Source: Salvator merianae
Lineage: Eukaryota; Chordata; Lepidosauria; Squamata; Teiidae
Assembly (NCBI GenBank): GCA_003586115.2
Contig: QVOM02000116.1
Location: forward strand, 44,401,024 to 44,465,023
DNA: 64,000 bases
Reading direction: 5' to 3'
Part shown: positions 1-9,801 of the stretch, piece by piece
Layout of the letters: each line of letters begins with the position of its first letter
Position numbering within the stretch: position 1 is the first letter of the stretch
Notes under the pieces: model-generated
Told to the model about the DNA's origin: nothing
Seen by the model: only the letters and a program-made list of their open reading frames with translations
The model's database searches: none
Made by a program: the position numbers and the translations under genes

Positions 1-62
1 CTGGTATGAGATCAACTTGTATCCTAAGACTTCTAAGTAAAAAATGCATATGGGAGTTAGCA

Positions 63-276
63 CAGGGGTACTTAACTTGTGGTCCTCTAGATGTTCATGA
101 AGGACGGCTCCCAGCATTCTGTTGCAGCCCTCACTGGAAGTGCTGGGAGGGAAATGCTAGGAACTGTAGTTCAGGTCAGGAACATCTAGAGCAGTGGTTA
201 TCAAAGTTGGCCTCCAGATTTTGACCACCGCTCTGAAGGGTCCCAGTCAGCAACATCTGGAGGTCCATTGATCTAG
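63..276. mobile_element. hAT-like foldback (MITE) remnant, probably 1.5-2 copies
   Basis: Short motifs with a CAG-G-GGTA/CAGTGGTT start (63 and about 191) are followed by TTGTGGTCCTCTAGATGTT-like and GGCCTCCAGATTTT-like segments. Complementary arms AACATCTAGAG (182) and AACATCTGGAGG (251) face them. This arrangement is typical of non-autonomous hAT elements in amniotes (known family knowledge). Target-site duplications cannot be read with certainty. A similar element lies at 36939-37111 and a fragment at 53296-53382. Confidence 0.5.
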
Positions 277-365
277 ATGGCTGCAAGCTGAGCACCTGGA
301 ATGTTGATCATTATAGTTTAGGGAATGCTGCGAGTTTTAATTTAGAATCTAGAGGGCTAAACAGT

Positions 366-556
366 GAGATGATGTAGCTCAGTGGTAGAGCAAAGTGCCT
401 GGAAAGCAGAGGGTTACCAGTTCAATCCACAGCCTCTCCCCAGAAGTAAACAATGGCAAACCACTTATGTATTTCTTCCAAGAAAGTTGCCTGAAGATAC
501 AACCAAACAGGAATTGGCTGTCAGGCAAAACTCAGTGGTACCCAACAACAAGAGGG
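366..556 (+). mobile_element. tRNA-derived Sauria-type SINE, degraded
   Basis: The head reads like a tRNA gene: an A-box-like TAGCTCAGTGGTAGAGC at 375-391 and a B-box-like AGTTCAATCC at 419-428. A body segment CAATGGCAAACCACTTATG (about 451-469) and an AAGAAAGTTGCCTGAAGATA-like segment follow, both characteristic of Sauria SINEs. It is a retroposon copied by a LINE partner (BovB is the usual partner), not a functional tRNA gene. Its presence points to a squamate host. The antisense relative at 28121-28303 shares the same head and body. Confidence 0.8.
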
Positions 557-1039
557 CCACAGGTTGAGCAGCCCTGCAGGGAATTCCAGTGAGGCGGGTG
601 CAGTGATGGCCAAGAACATCCTAAGATTATAGTGACTGTATGGGAAAGAGGTGAGGCCTCCTGTGTCTTTAATAAATGGGTAGAAAGGGGAATTTCAGCA
701 GGCATAGCAGGAGCCTTGCCTTCTTATCCACATGGCAACACAAGTTAGGCTCCAGGAGGAGAGGCCACTGGGTTGCAGCAGGACTTGCCTCGAAAGCCAC
801 ATCCGTGGGTGGTTTGCACACTAAAGCTGATCTTCGGCTCTGCCTTCTGACCCGGAGCAAGTTCCCAGAGGACGCCCTTCTCAGAATAGGGGCCATTTAC
901 CCGTATGGGACTTTCTTTATTTTAAACACCCTCGCTTGTCGACCGACCGTCTTCTGCCTTGAGATCTACCACCGGCAGCGCGATAGGGTGGTTTTGCAGA
1001 GTTTCGTTAGCTTAGGCTTGAACTGAAATTTGCAACCCC
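557..1039. other. 5' flank upstream of the CpG island, no gene seen
   Basis: Unique-looking sequence with modest GC and scattered CpG (for example GTCGACCGACCG near 938-949), rising toward the island. A 116-codon frame at 676-1026 (+) has no recognisable domain and no neighbouring splice structure, so it is not called a gene. Part of this stretch may be distal promoter. Confidence 0.4.
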
Positions 1040-1254
1040 TGCTCTCCTCGCCTGCCAGAGCCAGCATCTTCCTCCTCGGCCTCTCTGTCAGCAGCTCAAA
1101 TGGGAGCTGAGTTTGCAAGCTGACACGGCAGAGATGGTGATTTGGGGCCGCGGGGGGTGGGGGGGGGAGGAAAGAGAGAGAGAGAGAGAAGGAGGCGAGG
1201 GAAGGAAAGAAAAGAGCCAGCGAGCGGGTGCTGGTGATGTCAGAGCCAGAAGAC

Positions 1255-1430
1255 AGTTGTGATTGGATCTAATTAGACTTTGCAGCAGCAAATAGCTCCG
1301 TTGCCTGCATGATTGGCTTCAAAGTGGCTGCCGGTGCCAAACAACTAGCGGAGGTGCAAAAAAAAAAAAAGGGGGGGGGACGAAAAGAAAAGTCGGAGCG
1401 GCGCATTTTCCGGCCCCTGATAAAGCCCGG
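1255..1430 (+). promoter_or_regulatory. Probable proximal promoter with two inverted CCAAT boxes
   Basis: ATTGG, the inverted CCAAT box (NF-Y type), occurs at 1262-1266 and again at 1312-1316, 50 bp apart. A homeodomain-like TAATTA is at 1270-1275 and a GATAA motif at 1419-1423. The spacing and the position upstream of the GC-rich leader fit a core or proximal promoter for the gene on the + strand. The transcription start cannot be located without transcript data. Confidence 0.5.
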
Positions 1431-1559
1431 CGCCCTCTGACTGAGGGAATGAGCGTGAGCCACCGACGGAGGAGGGGGTGGGCGAAGAGGAGCTGGGGAA
1501 GCCGAGCGGGAGCGCCCGCCGCCTTTAATTTCTTGATCTGAAACTCTGTCTGCTGCGCC

Positions 1560-2074
1560 TCTACCTGTTCGCACTAGTTCACTCCGTCAGCGGCGGCGGC
1601 GGCGGCAGGCGCAGGGGGAACCGCCGCGGCCGCCGCTGCTGCTGCTGCTGCTGCTTTCGAAGCGCGCCGGCCGGCCGGCCGGTGGCGGCACCGCCGAAGC
1701 TGGCAGGCACGAACTGTACTGTGCGCGCGAAGAAGCCGCCCGGCCGCCTCTTCTTTCGCTTCTTTCCCCCCAGCTGGGCGCGCGCAGCTTGAAAAAGAGG
1801 AGCGCCGGGAGGGAGAGAAGAGTCCCTCCCCCCCCCCGCCGTCTCTCTGTTTCTCCGGGAGCAGCTGAGGAGAAAAGAAGAAGGAGGAGGAGGAAGGAGA
1901 CAGGCGGGCGGGCGCGTTCGGAACAGGACGGGCGCGCACCTCGACGACTTCTTGCTCTCTCTTCTTCGCGCCGCCTCAGCTCTTTCAGTCAGCAGCGGAG
2001 AGAAAAGCGTCCGTCGTCCGTCCGCCCGCGCCTGGCTGGCCGGCCGCCACCTGGTCGCCTGAACTCCGGCGGCT
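1560..2074 (+). other. GC-rich 5' untranslated leader of ADARB2 (5' limit uncertain)
   Basis: Between 1452 and 2074 the + strand contains no ATG at all, so the start codon at 2075 is the first AUG of any transcript starting in this interval. The leader is very GC-rich, with CGG and CTG repeats and polypurine tracts near 1861-1905. It therefore probably folds strongly. The 5' end is inferred, not seen. Confidence 0.5.
1635..1655 (+). repeat. (GCT)7 trinucleotide repeat in the 5' leader
   Basis: Seven uninterrupted GCT units lie 30 bp downstream of a (CGG)5 run at about 1591-1606. Both sit in the presumed 5' UTR and are of the kind prone to length polymorphism. Confidence 0.9.
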
Positions 2075-2177
2075 ATGACCTCTGTGCTGGGGAGCAGCAG
2101 TCGAGCCTCGGGAGGGGCGAGTGGGCAGCTGAAATGCAAGTCGAGGAGGCGGCGGCGGAGGCGGTCGAAGAGGAAAG
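2075..2177 (+). CDS. ADARB2: ADARB2 (ADAR3/RED2) exon 1, first 34 codons, partial
   Basis: This exon encodes the N-terminus of the brain-enriched adenosine-deaminase-like protein ADARB2. In known vertebrates the full protein has an arginine-rich R-domain, two double-stranded RNA-binding domains and a deaminase domain with no demonstrated editing activity. The R-domain binds single-stranded RNA and serves as a nuclear localisation signal. What is seen: an ATG at 2075 with G at -3, an in-frame TGA at 2060-2062 that rules out an upstream start, the opening MTSVLGSSSR, then QLKCKSRRRRRRRSKRK. I recognise this as the ADARB2 N-terminus (human has a closely similar KCKS-poly-R-SKRK block). The reading frame leaves one base (phase 1) before the GT donor at 2178, which fits continuation in a second exon. 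That exon, the dsRBDs and the deaminase domain all lie outside this window. Residues 24-30 are seven arginines coded by mixed AGG/CGG, so the run is not a pure triplet repeat. Confidence 0.88.
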
Positions 2178-2183
2178 GTAGGC
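2178..2183 (+). other. Splice donor of ADARB2 exon 1
   Basis: The sequence AAAG/GTAGGC at 2174-2183 is a reasonable U2-type donor. It directly follows the R-domain codons and leaves phase 1. Reading through it continues in frame into low-complexity intronic sequence with no conserved character, which supports splicing here. Confidence 0.8.
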
Positions 2184-2982
2184 GCGAGTTAATCCTAACC
2201 CCCCCCACCCCTCCCACACGCACCTTTTCGTCGTCTTTTTCCAGGTTAACCTTCGGCATCCGCCTCATTGTCGGTTGCTGGCTGGCGGGGGAGGCGCACG
2301 GGTGGGCGACCAGATGCGTCTTTTGGGGGCACCCTGGCGTGGCCTCCACAGAGCATCCTTCCTGGGGTGTCTTTGGGCTGTGGAGCCGTGCCTTTCCCTC
2401 AGAAACCCCCACAGGCAGGTGCAGGTTTGTGAAGAAAGCGGAGGGGGGGCATTAGGGTGGGGAGCCTCCTGGGCTCCTAGAACCAGGAAGGACGCTCTCA
2501 TTCCTTAATTTCTCTTCCGCGCACTTGAGTCAGAACAGCCCGCTACGGCAGCACAGCGACCGCGCACCCGTACCTGGTGGCTGTTTGGACTGTGTCGGAG
2601 AGATAAAAATGATCGCATGGAGGTTCTTGGTGGGCAAGAAGGGCTGAAACAAATCTCGTCGAGAAAGGACTGCAGGAGTTCAAGACCGGGCGAGGAAAAT
2701 AGATGGCAGGTTTTGTTCCATCGGAGAGTGGGCACCGCTTGACGGTAGCAAGTTAAGCGCATAGTTTTGTTGCAGGCTAGTCTGTGCGCTGCCATGTGCA
2801 GCCCTTTTAAAAAAAGAAGAGTGACCGAACTGCACTCCACTTGGTTTTGTTCCATGGATCAGAAATGTCTCTTGAAAGGAAAAAAGAGGTTTTGCGGTTG
2901 AAAAGAAAATTGACAAGAAGGGAGAGGAAGGACCTAGTCTGATGGCAGATCGCTAAATGGCAAGCTGTCATTCTCTGCCATC
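2184..2982. other. Start of ADARB2 intron 1; no element recognised
   Basis: GC-rich up to about 2520, then unique-looking sequence. Several short reading frames occur on both strands because the DNA is GC-rich, but none shows a domain or splice structure. First introns beside CpG islands often hold regulatory sites; none is individually defensible here. Confidence 0.5.
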
Positions 2983-3072
2983 CTATTATTATTATTATCA
3001 TCATCATCATCATCAACATTATTATTATTATTATTATCATTATTATTATTATTATTAATCATCATCATCAGG
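2983..3072 (+). repeat. (ATT)n/(ATC)n trinucleotide repeat
   Basis: Alternating blocks of ATT and ATC units run for about 90 bp with one interruption (ATCAACATT near 3015). It is a simple-sequence repeat. Confidence 0.95.
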
Positions 3073-3489
3073 GTTTGTTGTGTTTGGAAGTGCATTAATG
3101 CTGCTCCAGTTCTCTGTGGGGACCAGAGTTCTATAAAGGGTAGATGAATAATTATCCTAATCCAAAAGCGAAAGAGGAGAAGCTTCCGGGTGTCATAAAA
3201 AAGCTGAAAGTCTGCCTGAGATTAAAGGTTTTCCCAAAGCTGTCCTCTTTTCTCATAAAGGAAGGATGAGGCTTGCCAGCAGATCACGGATGCTGTGTCT
3301 CCACAGTTACTGCAAAGATGCTGTGAACTAATAGTTGAACATCAAATAAGTGTTACAGGCACAAAGTGAGCCTCACTTGGTGAGCATGCAAGAAGCTCAA
3401 GCCATATAAACAAAGCAGTAAATCCCACCTAGTCCATAGTTGTCATTGTTTAGAGGCCTTAGATAACTTTGTGGAAGTCACCTCAGACC

Positions 3490-3521
<32 letters not shown>

Positions 3522-3560
3522 TCCTTCCTTCCTTCCTTCCTTCCTTCCTTCCTTCCTTCC
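3490..3560 (+). repeat. (CTTT)n-(CTTC)n polypyrimidine microsatellite
   Basis: About 33 bp of CTTT units pass into about 38 bp of CCTT units, giving a 71-bp uninterrupted pyrimidine strand. The junction suggests two successive expansion phases. Confidence 0.97.
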
Positions 3561-6500
3561 GCTTGTGTATATTTCTTCACTCTCAAGTAGTCAGCCTATA
3601 AGTAATCTAAAGTATATATATGGCTTAAGTTAGTGTTTTAACTCTTTCCTCATATTAATTAAATCCACAATGTGCATGGTTGTGTAACTTTTAGCAACAG
3701 CTTGGAAGACTCCAATGAATTAAACCTGGCTTTTGGCCAGTTGTTTCTGCCCTCTAAAGAAGGTTATATTTTAGATTTAGCACTCTCCAGGTAAGTTAGG
3801 GACACAAAAAATTAGCATGAAAGAAACTGAAAGAAACAGGTAATGTCTATACTATCTGCATATGCTGCTTTCCTTAAAAAAAAAAACAGGAGCATCTATT
3901 ACCAAGCCAGCTCTTGAAAAAGTATTGCATCCCAAGACTAGGTTTTCTGGAGCACTGGCTATGTGTGGAAAATCTGGCATAATTCATGAATTTGCACCAG
4001 AGTTACTCAGTTATGAAGTTTCTTTCTGTTGCAGAACATCTCAGTCTTTACACTGTAGAGATAATATTGTATCTGCAGTTCTACCTATTCAAAACTTCTG
4101 CAAGTTGCATCTACTTTCTAGGAATTTTAAACTTGGTGGCATTGTAAATTGTGGCCACAATTCCTGTGTTAAGTCTGTTTCTCTTGAAAACTTCACAGGG
4201 TCTCTGTTCCTAAGCTGTTTTAAAAGAAGAAGAAATCAGAACTGAGGATTGGTCTTCAATTAAGGCTCCTTTTCCTCTGCAGTTTTTGAGTGCTCCTACT
4301 TTTGTGTCTGTGCATGTGTGTGCTCATATGTCCACACACGTGCATTTGCATTTCTTCAGTAACAAACAATTATTCTTAAAAAGAATAAGTTTATCAAGTG
4401 TTTTTAACTCCAGGATGCAATAGGAGAGTGTAATATTGATAGTTCCAAGTGTTATAATCACACTGATATTTTTAAAAAAACAATACTTGTGGTAATGGGA
4501 CTTCTTCCTTGTGTGGCCCATTGAGAAACTTTCAAAAAGATCCATATGAAAGTGTCCCGATAATAGCAGTTATGTATTTTTTTTAACAATAACACACAAA
4601 AATACACATAGTGTTTGACCTGTTGAATTTGATAGATTACTAGCGAGCACTAAATTTTTGGAAAAGATCAGGTTGCTTCACATACCTGAGATTGTTGTCT
4701 TAGTGCCAATCTCAGGATTAAAAGGTTATTTGCTTAGTAGATATTGTATTCACTGAAAAATAAAACCCACAGATCTCTAAAACTGCAGGAATTATTTTAT
4801 AAAAACATCAAAGGAGCTGAGAAAGGTGAAGCATTTTTTTTCCTTTTGGTCTTCCGACTGTACTGGAAGATGTTAAAATGTTTCTAATGATGTATACATT
4901 TAATGACATTAAAGACTATAGTCCACCATCTACAAGAAATCAGTCTTACTTTTAAAATGCAAAATGCCAGGGTTTTAAAGTTTGCTGTATTGCATGGACC
5001 CGAAAAAGTGTCTGCAGTTTCTTGGTGGATTTCACTCTGCCTTTGATTTAGTGGAGGAAAATAAATAGCACACCTGCACCTACTATTCAGCTAACAAATT
5101 TGTAATGATGATAGGTGAGCATGTGATGTTCTAAAATGGTGTGTGATTAAATTGACATACAAAATTGCAAAGCAGGGGTTCTCTGCTACTTAACCAGCAA
5201 TATGAAACTAAAATTGTTTTATTAATTTAATAATATTTTCCTTCCTAGGATGCCTCTCACCCTGCATTGCAAAGTAGTATAATTAGTTTTGAAACAATTT
5301 AGTCCATCAGCTTCATTTTAGAAGCACTTTTTTGTTATGAATATGCCTATGGAAGTGTTTAATCTTTATAGTAATGTTAACATTGGATTGATCAGTTAAA
5401 ACCTAGAGAGCATTTAGAATTAAATCATCATCTTTAGCACTGCACTGCCCTAACTTCTGTGACTAATGCAGTCATGAGTTGATTGCATTCTTTGAAATGG
5501 TTCTGTTTTGAGAGCATGATCCAGCTAAAGTTAAGTCCTTTAATTTCAATATAATATTGAAAGATATACATATAACATTTCCTGCTGTAAAAATTAAAAA
5601 AAAAAGTATTCAGCTTATGTCATATTACTATACGTCCTTGGTGAGTGGAAGAATAACTGTAAACCTTTTAGCATTTGTTAAAACAAAACAAAGCCAAAAA
5701 TTCCAGTAATCTTTTTTGCACCTGAATCAATGTGCAAATGTCTTTCTGTTTATCAATGAATTCAAGCAGAACTGTTTGAAAACAAATTTTATTGTTTTCA
5801 GTAGCATTTCCAGTGAGTAATATGTTAAGAAATAGAATATTTGATCCCAGGCAAGTATATACTTCATCAGCAGTAATCTAAGTTACTATATATGTGACGT
5901 ATTTGTTCCATCATTTGCAGTGGGAAGAGCTTTTAATCATAGGCACATATTCTTCTCAAAATCTGTCTAAAAGAATTGAATGCCAAAATGCTGGGATTAT
6001 AACAAATACTATATACTGCAACACTTCATTTTACTGATTGTTATGTGGCATGAGCTGACCTTAGAAATGGCTTCAGTGACTTGGAAGAATCTGGTATTTC
6101 ACATGGTATGGCTTTTGTGTATTTTTTAAGAAAACCATAAATGCAGTATATTTGGGGGAACATATTGAGATGTTACAGAGTGCATGCTGTGAAAATCAGC
6201 TGTGTGAAGGCTTTTGAAAACAGATTGAGTACAGAAACCCTTGCAATGGTCAAGGTATATATTCACAAGGACGCAGAAACTTCCAGACGTTGATTAGAAT
6301 CACTTAACAACACAGAAGGTAAATAGGATTTTTTCCTTGTATTTTTGTTACAAGCTTATCAACAGCAATTAAGCTGACTCATTGTTTGTAGGTTAGATGA
6401 GAAGTAAACACATAAAGTTATATACCACAGTGTGAAAGAAGAGGCAAGGTTAATGTTGACAGGAGAACATAAAGAGCTTTCAAATAGACCAGGACTTGTG

Positions 6501-7241
6501 CAGCACGATGAACCTGGGTGAGAAATATGATTATGATGTAATGAAATATCTAGGAAAATTAATGAAATTGAAAGACTTTGAAAAAGATGATGGTTTTTGA
6601 TTCCATATGGATTATCGCTGCACATCCTTTACCTAATAAATGAGTGTGTTCCATATTGAACTAGATTCGGGGACAAACGCTCTTTCCCACAATCCGCAGC
6701 TGTTATCCTTTGGGATGTGTACCTTATCTTACTCTCTGACAGCTTGAGAGCAAGGACTGGATTTTGAGATAAAATTAAACTGATTAAAACTTTACATCCT
6801 TCATTTTGAGCGTCTCCCTCCTCCCTTCTTTCTACGATTACCTCTGATTTCTAGTGATCCGTGGTAATGATAGCAATTTTAGATCGCATCAAGAATATTA
6901 ACAGTAATGTCTGAGCTTAAATTTAGAATGAGAGAGAAATTATGGAATTCACTGTGTTGTAGCATTATTTAAATAGTCGAGCCACCTCTTTCTAGTAAAC
7001 GTAGATTAAAAAATGAAGGCCAGACTGGGAAAAGAGAATAATAAAAAGAAAAACCAACTGGGGTTCCAGTTCAAATATGCAACAAAAGGAATGAACTGCC
7101 TGACTGTTTGGTATGTTCTATCAGCTATCCTCTCTGCCTTTAAAAAAGAAGAAACTTGTTCACATTACTTGTAGGGCTTGGGATTTTTTTCCACTTACAT
7201 TTCTGTTGTGCTGTTGATATTTCAAGTAGCCAAATGAACGA
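3561..7241. other. Intronic, repeat-poor, AT-rich stretch; nothing firmly identifiable
   Basis: No LINE, SINE or foldback was recognised here. One unusually long open frame (127 codons, 3862-4245 +) begins beside an A10 tract. It has no recognised domain and is treated as chance. The lack of repeats relative to 18-64 kb is itself notable and would fit selective constraint or a young-repeat-poor segment. Confidence 0.5.
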
Positions 7242-7325
7242 AATAATTATGCGTCATTGTCAAAGGCGCATAATTATTATCTTGAATATGTTGATGCTAG
7301 CTTGTTTCTAACTCTATGCACATTT
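7205..7325. promoter_or_regulatory. Candidate intronic regulatory element with a perfect 12-bp inverted repeat
   Basis: AATAATTATGCG (7242-7253) is repeated in perfect inverted form as CGCATAATTATT (7267-7278) around a 13-nt spacer. The spacer holds a SOX-like CATTGT and a TCF/LEF-like CAAAGG. Each arm has homeodomain-type TAATTA, and TGACGCAT (reverse strand) overlaps the left arm. An outer imperfect pair (GATATTTCAAG / CTTGAATATG) extends the symmetry. No transposon ends flank it. Function is inferred from motif content only. Confidence 0.4.
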
Positions 7326-9641
7326 TGCTAGTTAATTGAGATGAATGGAGTATTTAAAGACTTGTCTGATACAGACACTAAAATGCTGTGTTTTAGAGAT
7401 GAAGAGGCATGTGTACATGGCATGATCAAACCATAAACACTGAGCTATGTGAGAGCTTTGTCATTCCTCTTCCTTTTTTTTTTTTTACTGCATGGATTTT
7501 TTTAATTTAAAAAAAAAAAATTCTTAATATATTTAGTTGTCAGAAAGGCAAGCTTTCTGTTCCTTTTCTATGTAGCCTTTGCTACATTTCATGATTGGAT
7601 AGGCTTCTTATTAATAATGGTCATGTACGCATAAAGAAAATATTTGGGAAAAGACAGTGGCATTATTCTTACGCACCTCCTCCCTTCCCAGATATCTTAA
7701 CTCTGTTTCCATTCACAAAGTCTTATTTTGCTGCATTTCCCTGAAATCTACATTATAACGTTTTGAAGACAAATGTTGCATATTTACAACAAAGAAGAGA
7801 AACCACTGTATTGTTAAAGTGTCCTCCTTAACATTTGCTCGGTCTGTCACAATAGTAGCAAACTGGAATTACTTTATAACTAACTGTTTCTCTAGTCTTT
7901 TAAACTTGTTTCCAGTTTTGAGCTACCCGATGGTAAAGGAATCTTAACAGGAATTTGAAGAGCCATCATTCTATAAGGACCTGGAACAATCTTCTCTCTT
8001 TCTTTCTCTCTCCCATTCCAAAAGCCCTGGTTGCTGTGGATGTTCCATCACTATTAATATGAACAAATACAGGGCTTGCTTTCCTCCTTTATCTGGATTT
8101 TCTGCTGCTGTTCTTTAAAATACTAGCTGCCTAGCTGTTTCTACACAAAGCAAGTTAACAACGTTAGATGAAACACAGCAATTTGCTAATTTCTCAAATG
8201 TAGCTTCCAAGCATTTTGATAATTCTGCCAAATGATTTTCTTTATGTGAATTTGTCAAATAATCTAGCTATTAGAACTGGCCCTTGGAATGAAACCAATA
8301 TGCAGAGGAAGACTTAGTTGGTGTTTTTATGTATATACGTGATGACAAACTTCTGTTGAGGCTTCAGAAAATAATTCCTTGGTATAACAGACAGTTTGGT
8401 TGATATGTTAAAAAGTTGCTTGCTTTGTTCTGAGGTGCAGTTGCTGGAAGAAAATACAAAAAACCCCGCAGAAACTGGGGAGAATTTTGATAATATTTGG
8501 GTGTTAATGGCCTCAGCAAGAGTATTTTATTTTGTCAGATTTTTAAAAGATTGTGCCAGTTGCTATAAACTGCAGATGTTCTTTGGGTTCTTGGAATACT
8601 GAAGCTATAGTGATGAAATGGAGAATAGTTACAGAACAGGTAAATTGTGTGATTTGCTTTGCAGAGGAAAGGCGAACAAAGGGATAGTAATTGATCTTCA
8701 AAAATAATGGCCGCTCTCCAAGGCTCCAGGAGCTCTGGTGTACAGAAGCAACGTCAGAGGAAGAATGGCTAGCCCATTCACTGCTGTTGAATACAACGGG
8801 AGTGCAATTCATGGGCTTCTCTGTTCCTTGGAATCCATAGAAGGTGCAATAACTTAGGAAAGTATGAAAGTAGGAATAGTGAATTCTTATTTGTCACTAG
8901 CATTCAGGCCATGAACTGTATTGACCTATCCATTACTTTTTCATATGGATAACTGTAAAAAGGATCCAGCATTTCAGATATTTCCGCCCCTCTCCCTGAC
9001 GGTTTTAGTGATTTCTTTTTCTCAGCCCTGCCATTGGAATGTTAGGATTTCCCCCTAAATTTGTGGAGGAGACTTATAGTGGCAGAGCTTGTTCCACCTC
9101 AACCATCCCTTGCCACAGTGCCTAGAACCATCAGTGTTTCCAGCAGCTTCCACTACTATTCCACACAATACCCTGGAATGATATGGGGCATTATGGAGCA
9201 TGCAACACTGATCCTTTAGGTCCACAAAAAGTAGTGGCATAGAAGTCCGAACACAAGCTGTTGCACTGGCTGCCATTGCTGTTGCTGGCGGCAGGGGATC
9301 TGTGTATACCCAAGTCTTGGTAGGGTTAGGAGAGGGGAAATAATTTGAGAGGCTACTGGTGGAAATGTACTAGCATACAACATGGTGTCTGTTATCTGAT
9401 CCCAAGGAACAGCTTTACAAGAAGTTAAAATCCAGTGCCTCTGTTGTCACCACCAGTTCATAACAAAGGATACCTCCAGACACAGGCTACAACCTGCAAT
9501 TCTCCTGGGATTATATTGGGAATGCCAGACTTAATTATGACATCCCCAATATATTACCAAGGTAGTGAGATGATATCCCATAATATTACTATTAATGGAA
9601 ATCCAGCAACAACGCCAGGTTTCCTACAACAGTGATGCTTA
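7326..9641. other. Intronic sequence, no recognised element
   Basis: AT-rich with homopolymer A/T runs (7475-7520). A compositionally different patch at about 9000-9300, richer in GC with CAGCAG-like words, could be an old unrecognised repeat, but no termini or family match were seen. Confidence 0.4.
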
Positions 9642-9801
9642 CCTAGTGTCTGCCACTTTGTTTCATTATAATTCCACTTGTAGTTACCCAGAAGCCAGCC
9701 AAGTGTGCAAAAAAACAACAAAAAGCAGTGGGCAGGCACCTGGCTGGTTTCCAGCCTGCTTCAAGTGGAATTATAACGAAATGAACCAGCAGATATTCAG
9801 G
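9642..9801. mobile_element. 160-bp Tc1/mariner-like foldback MITE
   Basis: The two ends are long imperfect inverted repeats: CCTAGTGTCTGCCACTTTG-type on the left and the complement of GAAATGAACCAGCAGATATT on the right. They share the inner block ATAATTCCACTTG / CAAGTGGAATTATA. The element is flanked on both sides by TA (9640-9641 and 9802-9803), the target duplication of Tc1/mariner elements. It has no coding capacity. The stem would form an extended hairpin in the pre-mRNA. Confidence 0.75.

Larger units (their letters stand above)
1040..2520. promoter_or_regulatory. CpG island spanning the ADARB2 promoter, 5' UTR and exon 1
   Basis: Dense CpG and high GC between about 1040 and 2520 contrast sharply with the AT-leaning sequence on both sides. 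It includes G-runs at 1151-1168, a GA microsatellite at 1173-1189, an A13/G9 block at 1358-1379, a (CGG)5 run near 1591-1606, a (GCT)7 run at 1635-1655 and a GGCC repeat near 1667-1682. No TATA box is apparent, so a dispersed CpG-island type promoter is likely. This is the only CpG island in the window. Confidence 0.9.

Noticed and set aside
375..428. A tRNA gene
   Set aside because: The A and B boxes belong to a SINE head with a long unrelated body; no cloverleaf with intact acceptor stem.
1574..2412. Long minus-strand and alternative-frame ORFs across the CpG island (up to 277 codons)
   Set aside because: GC-rich DNA lacks stop codons. The peptides are proline/arginine/alanine-rich shadows of the leader and exon, with no domain.
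2178..2455. Open frame continuing from the ADARB2 start past the donor to 2455
   Set aside because: The conserved N-terminus ends exactly at a GT donor in phase 1. The continuation is low-complexity GC-rich sequence with no family resemblance.
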